Shown here: one piece after another, positions 22,451 through 34,522 of the stretch
How positions within the stretch are numbered: position 1 is the stretch's first letter
How the letters are laid out: every line of letters begins with the position of its first letter
Translations under genes and position numbers: made by a program
The notes under the pieces: model-generated
Databases searched by the model: none
Seen by the model: the letters and a program-made list of their open reading frames with translations, nothing else
What the model was told of the DNA's origin: nothing
DNA from: Coniella vitis
Taxonomy: Eukaryota > Ascomycota > Sordariomycetes > Diaporthales > Schizoparmaceae
NCBI GenBank assembly: GCA_011317545.1
Contig: WUJK01000003.1
Span: 124,001-188,000 of the forward strand
Direction of reading: 5' to 3'
DNA: 64,000 nucleotides

Positions 22451-23343
22451 ATTCTGCCGAGCAAAAGTGGAAGGGTGGGAAAATGAAGGGGAGATGAAGG
22501 CTCGATGGCAAGGACAGAAACAGACGGGATAAAACAAGGAGAGGTCTGAAGAGGATTGGTTGGTGTACTGGATGGGACTGGACGAGTCGGACATGAATCC
22601 ATGCAACAAGCAGTGTACACTAGGGGCGACTACGTTGAACATATATCTCTGGAATTTCTTTAATACTGGATGGATGCTACGTTTGACGCTGTTGCTTGAG
22701 TAGTGATCGGTCTACAGGTCGGGCAAAGGGAGAAAAAGCTGGCTTGTGGAGGACAGAGTGAACTAGGATATCCAGCTACGCAGTTCGATGGCAACAGGAG
22801 ATGCGATGCACAGAGGAATGCGCATTGGCCGCAGTTTGCGAGCTCATTGAACGGTCAATCAATCACTGCGGAGTTCCACACAGAGAACCAGGAGACTGCT
22901 CTGATCGGCTGTTCGGGTTACAGATGGCAAGCGCCTGTTCTCCGGGCAATAATTGTTCAAAGCTTTCATTAGCTATACTATGTACATGACAGGTACCAGC
23001 TGAATGATACGAGTCACCGAGTCAAACAGCCAAGCTCTCCCTGCTTGTCTGTCAAGCTGTGTACGTGTTGTTTCACCTCACGGTCTGACGCTGTACCATG
23101 CCCGGGCCGCTTTGGACAAGCAGTTGAGGGGGACAGGGCTCCCCCAGATTTCCCGCCGAAGCCGGCCCGCACATTGACGTATCCGCCAAAAAGTCCGACT
23201 GCCCCTGCCAATCCGGGAGCCTCCAACACCGCGCAAACCTCCCATCGCAGCATCTCAAAATCGGTCTCAGCCGCAACTTCAACCTTCCAACCGCACAACC
23301 TCTCGCTCGTTTCAACCACCCGCTTTCGATCCGGACTCCGACC
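22451..23343. other. Intergenic upstream of VPS71
   Basis: 893 bp with no recognisable gene. It contains a TACTATGTA copy of the recurrent 9-mer at 22976-22984. Several short frames near 23014-23378 overlap the VPS71 start and have no coding character. Confidence 0.6.
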
Positions 23344-24393
23344 ATGAACAACTTTGGCGTCATCGAACTAGCCAGCACAAAAACAACCCACGCGCCCGGC
23401 TGGGCCTACGTCCCAGACCACCCTGGGTCCGCCAACCCATCCAAATCCGTCAGCGCCGTCCACCTGCACGTCAACCGCAACAAGCGCGCCGCACGCCACG
23501 CGAATGCAGCCGGCAGTACGACCACATCCCAACAACAAGATGAGATCTCTGCGCGGCACGACTCGAAGCTCCAAAAGGAGATTGAGCAGCTGCAGCGCGA
23601 CAGCCTCGGCGGACGCGATGTGCACGTGCCGATACCCAGCAGCAGCAGCGGGGGCCGCGACAAGGATGGCAAGATACGCGGGCTTACGCCGAATGTGAGG
23701 AAGATCTTGGCGAGTCAAAAGACGTTCGCGAATCACTTGGATGATTTTGAGGCGTGGAGCCGCTCGCAGCCTGTTGGTGGCGAGGGTGCTGGGAGTGGTG
23801 CTGGCAGCGCGGCTGGGACGCCCGTGCCGACTTCTGCACCGAGTGGTGGGAGTAACAAGAAGGGCGGTGCGGCGCAGAAAAAGGGAGGGTCATCAAATGG
23901 TGGTGGTGGTGCAAAGGGGAGATCTTCAGGCAGTGGCAAGAAATCGGCGTCCATGACACCTGCTCCTGCAGTACCACCTCCTTCAGCAGACCAAGATGTG
24001 ACCATGACGGATGCAGAACCTCTTGATGGTGCAACCCGGCCGGATGCCGTGGCTCCTGCACTTGTCGGGCTGCCCGAGTCCAAAATCCTGACGCCGTTTG
24101 TGCGCTTCACGCCACCGCCGCACCCAGGTGACACGGATCCACTGCTAGAATCGTGGTTACCGCCCTTACCGACAGACGATGAACTACGGGAGCTGATCCG
24201 TGCACCACCCCTCAACTACCACCAGGCCAGAGGCAAATGGACCGAGGACGACATTCAATATCCCACGCGGCAGTTTTGTCAAGTATGTGGCTACTGGGGA
24301 CGCGTCAAGTGTATGAAATGTGGGACAAGGGTGTGTGCGTTGGAGTGTTTGAATATACATCGCGAGGAGTGTGTAACGCGGTATGGGCTTTAA
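23344..24393 (+). CDS. VPS71: SWR1-complex subunit Vps71/ZNHIT1-like, zf-HIT protein (349 aa)
   Basis: Vps71 (Swc6; human ZNHIT1) is a nuclear subunit of the SWR1 chromatin remodeller, which exchanges H2A for H2A.Z. The C-terminal zf-HIT finger is complete: FCQVCGYWGRVKCMKCG and then VCALECLNIHREEC, with the first Cys near residue 312. It is preceded by the family-typical linker. The N-terminus carries the conserved-looking IELASTKTTHAPGWAYVP motif and a coiled region around residues 75-130 (LQKEIEQLQRDSLGG, then ILASQKTFANHLDDFEAW). The middle (about residues 140-220) is a Gly/Ser/Lys-rich low-complexity insert that makes it longer than yeast Vps71. Single exon; the ATG at 23344 follows a CT-rich leader. 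Confidence 0.88.
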   Translation: MNNFGVIELASTKTTHAPGWAYVPDHPGSANPSKSVSAVHLHVNRNKRAARHANAAGSTTTSQQQDEISARHDSKLQKEIEQLQRDSLGGRDVHVPIPSSSSGGRDKDGKIRGLTPNVRKILASQKTFANHLDDFEAWSRSQPVGGEGAGSGAGSAAGTPVPTSAPSGGSNKKGGAAQKKGGSSNGGGGAKGRSSGSGKKSASMTPAPAVPPPSADQDVTMTDAEPLDGATRPDAVAPALVGLPESKILTPFVRFTPPPHPGDTDPLLESWLPPLPTDDELRELIRAPPLNYHQARGKWTEDDIQYPTRQFCQVCGYWGRVKCMKCGTRVCALECLNIHREECVTRYGL

Positions 24394-25356
24394 AGGGAGA
24401 GGAGAAGAGAGAGAGAGAGAGTTCTTAGACGCGTCAGAGACGCGTTTGAGAAGCGGGTGTAAGATTTCGAGACGGCTTGGTTCTTCCTGGCGTGGACGGT
24501 GCCTTTTTGGCCTGTATGGAGGGCATGCTTAAGGTCGGACTGTTGATATGATACCCATAATTTGATTTGATCTGATTTATCGATTCCGAGAGAGGGAAAG
24601 AGATGCCTTGACGAAATGATGTGGTAGTGGCACGGTCTACCCATTTGAAAATCTTGTGGAAGGTTGCTTCTCTTATGGGTGGAATGATGGGTTATTTCTA
24701 CAGGTGGCAGAGCAGTTGTGTCTCTTTTTCAAAGGCAGCCTGGAGCAAGAGACTTGTGGGAGCGTGTTGGTGCCTAGCTTTAGGTGACACTGATGTTGTC
24801 AAAGCTGCTGGTGCTGGTACTGGTGCTGGAAACTGACCAGCAGAGCATCTGTTTGGCTGCTGGCAGCGATGTGAATACCTGCATTCACATATCCTTTTGA
24901 GAGCTACCCCGCGTCATCCTCTCCAGCCTGAGCTTTTGTATCTTCCCATCTCCCTTCCCAGCTTCGCCGCCACCGTCTTCTGCCTAACTTTCTTTCCATA
25001 TTCCATCTTTACACTAACAACTCCGTCGCACACGTTGACTCGATTCTGTCCAACACTCTTGTTCATCACAAGCTACGTTCATTACTTTGAATATTTGTAC
25101 ATCCATTCTCAGTAATATCGAGCATCGATACGACAAGTCATTACACAGAATATCATGTACGTCTTATCCCCCCTTTGACGCGTCGTGAACCAGCTCAACT
25201 GACGATATGTGTTCCCGCGGCTTCTGTATAGAATCCACCATCAGTCAAGCAAAAGCAACAATCAGCTTGAACTCCAATCATCATATACCCATCCATTGAT
25301 CAGCCCAAATCAGCATCCATCTTTTTTTTCCCCTTGCATCCATCCATCTTTTCAAG
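24394..25356. other. Intergenic, probable leader with a 5'-UTR intron of the next gene
   Basis: 963 bp. A (GA)n run lies at about 24405-24421. From about 24960 the plus strand is CT-rich and looks like a transcribed leader. A possible 5'-UTR intron begins GTACGT at 25156, contains AACTGAC near 25197 and ends TATAG near 25230. No protein-coding gene seen. Confidence 0.4.
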
Positions 25357-26203
25357 ATGCCCATGTACGCTCCGTACCGCGAGGTCCCCTCCATCCCCGT
25401 GCAGACGGGCAGCGAGGACCAAGAGGGCTTCTGTCTCTGTCCCAGCTGCGAAGAATGGGTCGACGTGCTTCTCTTGTGTGAGTACTGCTGTCCTCTCTGC
25501 AAGTGGTAGCAACAGCACCCGCCCTCTTTCTTTCTTTCTTTCTCGGGGGTGGTTATCGCGATCGGTGGCTTTGGCGGACGGATGGCGTGGGTATGGCAGC
25601 TTGGATTTGATCAAGTATGGCTTTGTGGAGGATTGCCCTTGGGATTCTACACACAACACACCCAGGCTTTACCAGGTGTATATCAGATATGTCAAAGCTG
25701 CGCAGAGGATGGTGATTACAGGTGAGTCTCCACGTCTACCCATCCATTGAAAGATTAGATGAGTCTTTCATTGGGGCCAATGGCCACCATCTGCTGGCTT
25801 TCAGGGCGACGTCCAAAGTTCTTGTACTGATGACTCGGGAGCACGACAGGTCTCTTGTGCTGCGACTCGGAGCAGGGGAAATGGACGTATGGTTGGTCTA
25901 CATCAAACCATCATTTGTTCCCTGTGTCTTTCCACATCCTCCCCTTGTTCTTTTACATGAGCTTGAACTCTCTGGGAAAGCTTTGGTGAGTACCTACACC
26001 TTTTGGTCGAAATAGACAGGAAGCAGCTTGACCCCGACTAACGCGAATGCATTTGTTGTTATTATAGCAGGTCGAATCTCAATGACAAGGAAAAGAAGCT
26101 CCTCTCTCGCTCTCTCCGCTGCCACCAAAGCAAAGCAAAGCAAAGCAAAGCAGGGACTGCTTACCACAGAAAGAGGACAGCCAAAAGTAGTTGGAACATC
26201 TGA
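25357..26203 (+). CDS. Small Cys-rich putative zinc-binding protein, four exons (about 115 aa, tentative)
   Basis: Proposed exons: 25357-25477, 25676-25721, 25842-25886 and 26068-26203. All donors fit the fungal consensus (GTGAGT, GTGAGT, GTATGG). The last intron has a strong CTAAC branch near 26037, and phases 1, 2 and 2 close exactly. The product starts MPMYAPYREVPSIPVQTG and shows paired cysteines: CLCPSC near residue 26, CVYQICQSC across junction 1, and LCCDSEQGKW in exon 3. It then has a basic tail with NLNDKEKKLLSRS and a CAAAG-repeat-encoded stretch. Without splicing, exon 1 alone reads on to a 50-aa peptide ending CEYCCPLCKW, which is also CxxC-rich. The acceptor of exon 3 is weak and uncertain. 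No known family recognised; zinc binding is inferred only from the CxxC pairs. Confidence 0.42.
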
Positions 26204-26834
26204 TTACTGAATAATATTACATCCATCCATCCATTCAGCCTTGGGCGCAAGTGCCGACCAATCCTTTGGTGTCTTTTGTTTTCGTACTGCACAGAATATC
26301 ACACGCATCAAAGGAATAGTAAGGTGAATACTACAGCCGCTCTATTGAACTGATTCAGCATATGAGATAGTAAAGCAGGGACAAAGCCTGAACGAAACCC
26401 AATTACATGACTAATTACAGATTCTGTGAATGCTATCGAAACTAACACCAGACATGCAATGCAGTTCAACATACGAAAGAAGAATGTTCAAAACTCCTTG
26501 ATCATCTCATCAAGATTCACTCTGTCTACCAAGCCCCATCGTAAGAGTCAAACATGAAGAGGTACACTGCTATGCCATCGTAAAAGTAAGAAGAGAAGAA
26601 GAGAAGAAAAGGAAAAGCCTCATCCTGAACGCCCAAACTGGTGGTGTTGTGTTTGTTTTGTCAACACCCCAGGTGCCCTAAAAGGTCACGGTGATGGAGC
26701 ACTTCCGCCGCGAACCAGAAGAAGAAGAAGAAGAAGAAGAAGAAGAAGAAGAAGCAAAACCACCGCCACAGAAACAACAACAACAAAGCAAACTCCAAAA
26801 ATCACCCCTCCAACCACCGAAACCTCAAACTCTC
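26204..26834. other. Intergenic between convergent genes
   Basis: 631 bp between the 3' ends of the Cys-rich gene (plus) and the secreted-protein gene (minus). Contains (GAA)n of about 12 units near 26719-26755. Nothing else seen. Confidence 0.6.
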
Positions 26835-27602
26835 TCACAACTCCTCCAAAGCCAGCGTGCTCTGCAACACAAAGCTCACATCACCGCCCCACGAGGCACC
26901 CCCCGAGCAGACACCCGACATGCTGCCCGTCGGGCACTTTTCGCGCGCGGCGCGCACGCACTCGTCCCAGCGCAGCTTGGAGATGGTGATGTGGGCGTCG
27001 ACGTGCAGCGGGGAGCGCGGCGGCGCGCGCGCGCTGAGGACAAAGAGCGCGCTGCCGCGCTTGCCCATGGTCACGGGCGAGGTGCCGGGGCACTTCTTCC
27101 ACGGGTCGGTGCCCGAGAGGCCGTCGCAGATGGCGAGCTGGGCGGCGTTTTCGTCGTGGAAGACGATGTGGCTGCTGTTGTGTTAATAGTGTTGTTTGTT
27201 TGGGGGGATCAGTGAGAAGGGAGGGTTGCCGATGACGATCAAAATGGGTGTGAGGAGAAAGACGGAGACAGAGACAGAGAGAGAGAGAATGGGAAGGATG
27301 ATGTGAGAAGATGGACTTACGCTTCTGGATCCAGGCACTGAACGTCGCTCACGGCGTCTGGGTTGAGGGTGCTTGACTGACGCATCGACAAGACCTCAAA
27401 GTGTTCTGTGTTTTTTTCTTACCCGTTAGCGATCATTTCCACACATATCATGGCACTAGGAAATGATAACCGCAACCAAGTTCATACACCAGATGAACAT
27501 ACCTTGAGGGACACTCCACGGGCCAGGCATGGCACTCGTGAAGCCGGCGCCAGCAAGGATCGCGATGGCTGCAGAAGCCACCGAGACGGACGTCAAACGC
27601 AT
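26835..27602 (-). CDS. Small secreted six-cysteine protein, three exons (174 aa)
   Basis: Exons are 27602-27503, 27405-27321 and 27174-26835. The introns (GTATGT...ACAG, 97 bp, branch GCTAACG; GTAAGT...ACAG, 146 bp, branch ATTAAC) join in phases 1 and 2. Residues 1-24 form a signal peptide (MRLTSVSVASAAIAILAGAG, then FTSA). The mature part holds six cysteines (C57, C78, C90 and three in WDECVRAAREKC and SGVC), an even number that fits three disulfides, and no membrane span or GPI signal. Small size, secretion and cysteine content fit the fungal secreted/effector-candidate class; no catalytic motif or named family is recognised. The second acceptor is a NAGNAG (ACAGCAG), which allows a one-residue variant. 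A (GA)n tract lies just upstream of the ATG. Confidence 0.7.
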
Positions 27603-30006
27603 TGGCAAGGATGCTCTCTTTCTCTGTTTGTTTCTCTCTCTCTCTCTTTCTTTCTTATGTCTCAGAAAAACACAAAAAAGGAAGGCTTTTCCTTGTCGAT
27701 ACAAGCAGGCCGTTATTATAGATGGGACCCTTCTCGGGGGGGGAAACCGACGGCACTGGGAGTGGTATGGTTGTTGTCGAAAACCTCGTATTATGACGAA
27801 AGACGAGCGCGATGGGTCCTTCGTTGTGTACGACAAGGTTTTTTGGTAAAAGAAGGGAAAAGCCGATACGAAGAAGTTTTTTTTTATTTTTTTTGGGTGG
27901 GTGGACCGTGGGGGTTATACTGGAGGAAACGGTCAAGAAAGAGAGCACAAGAAAGGGCGAAAGTAGGTACACTCGGTTTCTTTTTTGCTTTTTCTTTTTT
28001 TCTTTTTCTTTCTCCTCCAGGATAGGGTGTGACGAAAAGTGAGCAATAAGTCGCGCAATGAGTGAGGGGAATAAAACCGAAATCACAACGTTGGGTCTCT
28101 CGCAGAAAATGTGACTGATAAGGGAGCCAGCAACAAGCAGAAGGAGGAGCAGCAAGCATCCACCAGCAGCAGCAGCAAGCATCCACCAGCAGCAGCAGCA
28201 GCATAGGCAGCACACTCAGAGAGGGTCAATTTCCTGCGGCCCCGCTGTTAATCAAAATGAACGGTGAGCCACTTTACTTTGCATGCGGTGAGAGCGTAAG
28301 CAACCCATGAAATTGGCACGTGGAATTTGACTGAGAAGCAGAGAAGAGATAATAAAATAGAGTGTGCGAAAACGGGCCGAGAAGCAAGGGAAATGGCCAA
28401 AAAGGCTTTTTACGTGAAACATAAATTCAAAAGACCACAAGGCATGTCCGAGGCGATGCTTCTTCAGCCACCGTTGATAAGACGGCCATTGCCCTATACT
28501 TTACTAGCTACACAGGCACAAGATTGCTATGTACATATTTGTCTGAGCAGCCGCCCCCCAGCCCATTTTTGCCAGCGAGGTCTGAGCTATATTAAATCTC
28601 TGTGGGTTGGGAAGGATTCCCCAATCGTTGCCAAAAGTTCGGACCCGCGGTGTTGCTTGGGAGGATCAAGAAACTAAGCCAAGTTAGCGCAATAATGCCT
28701 TTTCTGGGCCGCTGCGATAACAAGGTGCATGATCCAAGTCAGCCAAGTCCAGTCAGCAATCTATCGATCTTGTCCCTCTGACCGTAAGATCAAGACAAAT
28801 CCGTGCTTTGGGGTGTGGGCGGAGCCGCAGATGCAGAGTTGGCTACGAATGCTGTTGGTAGCAGACTCTTTATTTCCAACCACCTGCATGCTGCTCCACT
28901 CAACGAGTCCCAGATATCGAAAAGGTTGCTGCTGCTTCTGCTGCAGAGAGGGAGAGAGCGCTACAAGATCTACATACTATGATAATAGTAGTCAAGTACT
29001 ATGTAAACTGCCCAGCATGTTAACCCGTTTTGATCGCACCATTGGCTCTTCACTCATTATGCTTAAAGATGCAACCCTGTCCGCCCAATCTCCACCGCAA
29101 CGATGTGCCAAAACTCAATGGGAAAGCTTGGCTTGGCTCTGACGCACTATTGGAAAACATGACGAAGAAGGAGAAGCAGAAGAAATAGAAAAAATGTATT
29201 GTCAAACAAAAAATAGCGAGGGAGAACATGTCCCCGAGCGGGGAGTGGAATGACGAGCAGCAAAACTTCTCTTGCCCTTGGAGCCAATCGGCAAAGTTGG
29301 CGAAATTAGAGCCTGGGATCTACCTGGAGATCGGACGAGAATTTTCCCTGCTGGGCAGTGTCACAAAGGTACAAACAAGTTCCCTTTCCCATATCGACGA
29401 AACAAACACCCTGTCTAAACGAGACGGCGTCGGCAGCGGGTGGGCAAACAAGTCAGGCAAGAATATGCAGAGTGGCCTCCGCTCACAGACAAGCCCAGGT
29501 ATATGTCAAATACCAGGACGACGCGATGCCTCTGCAGTATTGAGTCGGTACGAGGAAAGATCATGGCAAAGGCGCGTCTTTTCCAGTGCAAACGTTCCCA
29601 AATGCGAGTGCAGAGCGCCAGTGATGACAGCACCTCTGTGGTGGTCGGGGGTAACGCTGGATTGGATTATCTGTTGTGTAGGATTGCATACATAAATGGG
29701 CATTATATTGGGCCACTTTCTTTTCCCAGGTATGCAAGTCATCCAAATAACTGTTGGTGTTGGGGGTTCCCTCTGCAGGCGCCTCGTTGTATTTCTTCAG
29801 CCGCATCCTTCGCAGGTCCTGGGAGGGAACAGCGTTGCTTTGACGGGATCCTGTGGTGTACATAGTACTCTATACGCAGCTCCAGGCATCTTGGTGAAAA
29901 CCGTTCATCGTCAGTCCACAACAGCAGGACTGCACAACTACCATGTAATAGTACATGCATGTTGAAAGGGGCGTGTAAGGCCAAGAAGATATCGATTTTG
30001 CTCGTG
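27603..30006. other. Long intergenic region, 2.4 kb
   Basis: No gene that I can support. It holds a (CT)n tract at about 27630-27655, poly-T runs near 27880, a 24-bp tandem repeat at about 28147-28206 and two copies of the recurrent 9-mer (28997-29005 and 29859-29867). Short frames, such as the plus-strand one at 29228-29695, show no conserved protein character. Confidence 0.55.
28147..28206. repeat. 24-bp tandem repeat with embedded (CAG)n
   Basis: The segment alternates CAGCAGCAG tracts with AAGCATCCAC. About two and a half units are visible, with slightly different CAG counts. It is intergenic, upstream of the secreted-protein gene on the minus strand. Confidence 0.7.
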
Positions 30007-31606
30007 TTACGCGATACTCCCTTGCCTCCGCTGCCCACAAACACCGCAAGTCCCACAATCCCCGGCATTCAGGTAACCGGTTCCCTGGCACGGAGCACGC
30101 TGGCAGCTCCAGACACCCGGGACGCTCGCTGGATGCAAAACGTTGGAGCACATCTGGCAGGTCATTGTGTACGCTTCGTTCTCGTAGGAGCAGATACCGC
30201 AAGTCGTGCTGGGCTGCCTTTGAGTCGTATCGGGTTTGCTTGCACTGGCCGGCTGGGAAAGTTCTCCATCGACGTGTTCTGGTGCCGTTGTGCGCGACGG
30301 GGACGGTCTGGAGTTGGTAGCATTCGAAATGGATACCTCGAGGCTTGGTGAGCTCTTCTGCCCCCCACCCTCCACCGCTTTGCTGTTCTTGGCGGGACCA
30401 AAATACGCCGTGATGGAAGCCTGAAGCTCCTCCAGTTCATTGGCAGCGTCTTCATCACCCAAATCCCCGTCTTCGCAAACCCTGACCATGTGATTGCCCT
30501 TGGAGTCGAGCAGTTTCTGTCCATCTAGGTCCAACGCATCATCGGCTTCGGGATCGCCTTCAGGACTGATGTCGCCGTCTTCGTAGTCGCTGCCTTCCTC
30601 ATCGTCGCCGCCCCGGTCTTGATTGCCATCTTTGGCGAGTTGCTCTGCGGACTGCTTATCCTCCGCCTTGTTCTGTTCAAACCTCGCCAGCGCTGCGGCA
30701 GCCCTCAATTCCCTCCCGCGATTACTTCCCGCCACCCGCGGCGCAGCTTGTACCCGCTTCCCCTTCTCCAGTTGGACCTTGACATTCTCATCCGCGCCCA
30801 GCGCAACCCCATGCTTGCCAAACTTCCTCTCAATCCTCCGCTGCTTCTTTTGCTGATAACTCAGCTCCTCTCCCGCAGCTTGGCCACTGTTCCCCCCTTT
30901 CCTCGCCCGCTTTCTTGCCCTCCTAGACCGGAACGTCCCACCACACAAATGCTCGGGTAGCGCCTCGCCGGCATCCGCGACATGTCTTTCGAACTCGCCC
31001 GAAGCCAACAACGCACCGCGGCCCCACAGCCCCTCGCCGGTATAGCCGCGGGTCCATAATGTCCGCATCTGGTCGGCGTAGAGGTTGCGGACTGCCCAAA
31101 AGGCGCGGGAATGGTTCATTTGCACGCAGTGGGCGAGTTCGTGCATCATGACCATCTGGACGTAGTGAAATGGCAGCCAGTGCGGACTGCTGGTGGTAGA
31201 AGAGGAAGAAGAAGAAGAAGATGATGATGGAGAAGAGGTGCGCGCGCGCAGGACAAGCTGGATGATCTCGCCACTGTTGAAGTTACGGCCAACGAACTCG
31301 CGATTCGGTTCGTACTCTTCGAGCGTCATGACCGAGAGGTGGTGTTCTTTCATAATGGGCACTAGATATGCGTAGGTTGGACAGAGTTTGAGAGCTGGTG
31401 AGCCCATGGCCATGCACAAGTAAAAGGAGTAAGAAACGTAATGGAGAGGCAGAGAGACAAGAGGCATACTCACAGCACTGCGCAGCAATGCGCTCGAGAT
31501 AGTCCTGGGCCACAGCCTCATGCGGGCCCTTGAGTGGCTTGATGAAGACGATGCGCTCATTTGGCTGGCTCTTTTTGGCATTGAGCCGCTGGATGCCGAC
31601 GGGCAT
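30007..31606 (-). CDS. WLM-domain (Wss1-like) metalloprotease, two exons (506 aa)
   Basis: Wss1/SPRTN-type proteases digest DNA-protein crosslinks and act in the nucleus. Exon 1 is 31606-31474 and exon 2 is 31394-30007. The 79-bp intron (GTGAGT...CCAG) restores ERIAAQCSLKLCPTYAYLVP. The WLM domain occupies about residues 40-200, with the zinc-metalloprotease motif HELAHCVQMNH (HExxHxxxxxH) near residue 128. A Ser run encoded by (TCT/TCA)n sits just before it. A basic, Lys/Arg-rich linker and acidic stretches follow. The C-terminus has a RanBP2-type-like finger (CGICSYENEAYTMTCQMC) and a second CxxC cluster (WSCQRAPC, CGTCGVC). Related proteases carry SUMO-interaction motifs; I did not identify one with confidence. 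Confidence 0.9.
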
Positions 31607-32027
31607 GATGGAACTGGACAGTCAATCCACAGTGGGCTGGAGTTTCGAAGGTTGGAGTGAAACTGAGGTGAGAAGAGCGTTTGGTGTTTTTGGTGGATGA
31701 CGAAAGCTACAGTACCTAGGTACTTGTCAACCACTCACTTCAATCCAAGTGTGGCAACAACGGCCCTTTGTGGCGCCTGCCCAAACAAAGCAGTCCAACC
31801 ATTGGCATCCAGCGACATCGGGGGGCACTTGTATGAAATAAGAGGCGGAATATATATTATATATGCATCACTGGGCGACATCGATCATTTCCCGAGAATC
31901 CAAAACACCTCTCTTATAGCTGCAGTAGTAACCAAGAACGGCCTCAGCCACAGTGTGTACATGCAAGGAAACATGGCTTGGCACGACAATATATATACCT
32001 TGCGATCTTGGATATCCCACCAACACA
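31607..32027. other. Intergenic between the WLM protease and the kelch gene
   Basis: 421 bp. It contains the perfect 12-bp palindrome GTACCTAGGTAC at 31712-31723, about 105 bp upstream of the protease ATG, and AT-rich TATATATTATATATG near 31850. No gene seen. Confidence 0.6.
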
Positions 32028-34522
32028 TCACCTCCTCCTCGCTCCAGCACCACCGCCCGCACCACCAGCACCGCCGCCGCCGCCGCGGTCAGCCAGTGAA
32101 ATAACCTCGCTGATACCCGCCGCCTCCTGTTCGTCTTCGAGCGCCGTAATCTCCTCTCTGCAGTCCCACCACTTCTCCTCGCTGAGCTCAAACGCCTTGG
32201 ACTTGATCTCTTTAATGGTCAGCGACTCGGGCTTGATGCCCTTCCATCGGAGGCTCGTCATGAGAACCTCCTGCCATTCTGCCGAGGTGCGCTGGAAAAA
32301 GTCCCGTCTCGATTCGAAAGGCTGCGTGCACATGTCATGGTCAGCGGCTGTGAGGAACCGAAGGTATCTCTGTCTATGTCTGGGTGATGAGGAGGGAAAA
32401 GGGGAAGAGACAGGAACAAGAACTTACACGAGGATGAGGCAAGCCGTCATCAACTGAAGTGGCAGTTGTGTCTGCCTCGGACTCTTCCTCCTCCGAAGAA
32501 GCCGCCGTCGATGGTGATGTTTCCGCAGCCTCAGGCTCGGCTTCTTGCTTGCTCTTGCGTTTGCTAGGCGTGAACTTGGCGTGATCTTCGCCGCCCATCT
32601 CGATATTGCCTTCCTCATCTTCGTCCTCATCCTCCGTATCCTCGTCTTCGTCCTCTTCGTCGTCTTCTTCGTCCTCGGACTCCTGCGTCGGTGATGAACC
32701 ATGTTAGCCATCACTGTCAAGTAAAAGCCCAGAGGCCAATGACCAAGTGTACACTCACAATCCAGTCCTCGGTCTGCCGACTCCACACCTCCTTACACCC
32801 ATCCATCTTGCCCAAATCAATGGCATACATGTCATCAAACGTAAACTCGCGATCCCCCTTTTCGAACGTGCCGCCATAGATGTACAGCACATCATCCTGC
32901 ACCGCAAGCTGGGCGTTGAACCGCGGGTGCGGCAGCTCCATTGTCACGGGCATCTCGCGCATAGTAGGCTTCTCGTCGTCGTTGTCGTCATCGGCATCGT
33001 CGCCGCCCTTGGCACCCGCAGCACCACCCTCGGTCTTGCCGAGCACAATCTCGTCCGCCTCCTCCAGCGTCTTGCCCGTCTCGAGTGCCGCCAACTGCCG
33101 CAGTAGCTCTTCCTCTTTCGCCTGCGCGCGGCCCCGCCTGCCGACGCGCTCCTCGTTGGCGACAGCCTTCTTTTGCACGCGCGGCTTGCGCAGTGTCAGG
33201 GGGAAGAAGCGGTTGCGTTCCACGTTCCAGGCAAAGAGGCCGTTGAAGAATTCACTGTCAATGCCTTCTTCGCTCTCTTCGACGTCACTGTTTTTCACAT
33301 TCCCATCAACATTAGCAAAGCTTGTTTGTGGTTTTGTCCCAAGCAAAACCACAGAAAGAAGAAAAAAAGGAACAGAAAAAAAAAGGAACAGAAAGAAAAA
33401 GGAACAGAAAAAAAAAGGAAAGAAAAAGGGGGACTAAAGAAGTCATCGGAAATACTCACTGCACACCACCAAACATGATTCCTCTCCCCTTATGATACGC
33501 CATCGTCGCGCCCGCCCGCTTGGGCTCGGGCGCATTCGCAGGCTTCTTCCTCCTCTCCCAACGCACCGTCGGCGGCACCGCCTTCTCTCCATCCCCACCA
33601 CCACCAGGCGGCGGGGTGATCCTCAGAAAGAAACAGTCCTGATGCACCATGGGCTTCAGCACATTCCGCACGCCCTGCGCGCCCGCTTTGCCGCCCTTGT
33701 TCGCCGCAGCCGTCGCCTTGACGCGCGAATACCCCCCAAAGAGCACCGCGCCCTGCTCGTGCGGCAGGAGCGTGAAGCTCGAGCGCGCATCGGGCTTGAG
33801 CTGCGCGGGCGGCAGCACCGGGGCATGCCACACAAAGTTGACCGTGTCGTAGATCCACAGATCCGCCAGGTACTTTGTGCTGTTGGCCGTGTCCTGGAAG
33901 CCGCCAAAGAGGACGATGTACTGCTTGAAGTACGTCATGCGGTGGCCGCTGCGCGCCGGCGGCGTCTTGCCCTTGCACTCGAGGCGCGTCCACTCGCGCG
34001 TGTTGGGCTCAAGGCGCCAAAAGTCGTTGTAGTGGTAGAAGGTGCCCTGCTTGGGGCTCGAGAACTCGCCCCCAAAGAGGTACACGTACTGCGCCTGGTT
34101 CCCGCCGCGGCACCACGCGTGGCCGGAGCGCGGCAGCGGCGCGTTGGGGCTCGTCACGGTGCGCCACACGTCGCGGTCGATGTGGTAGATGTGCAGGTCG
34201 TTGAAGAAGGTCGCCAGCGCGCCGTTGAAGTACTCGCCGCCAAACAGCAGCAGCTGGTTGCTGTTGGCGGGGCTGGCGAGGAAGCACGCCGCCGAGCGGG
34301 GCTTGGGCGGCGCGGCGGCCACCACCTCGGTGATTTTGAGAAACTGCTCCTGCGCGCGCTGGTACTCGGCCAGCACCTCGTCGAGGTCGACGTCTTCGGC
34401 GTCGCTGCCGTCGAGCTTGGAGGCTTTGGTCTTGGCCTTCTTGTCGGCCTTTTTGCTTTGTTTGGCCTTCTTTTCGGCGAGCTTGGCTTTTTTGTCGGCC
34501 GTCTTCTTGTCCTTTTTGGCCA

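Noticed and set aside
26691..27215. 174-codon plus-strand frame starting in a Glu run
   Set aside because: Antisense to the exons of the secreted protein; the Glu run is a (GAA)n microsatellite.
28147..28206. CRISPR-like array
   Set aside because: Short CAG-rich tandem units without unique spacers in a eukaryotic intergenic region.
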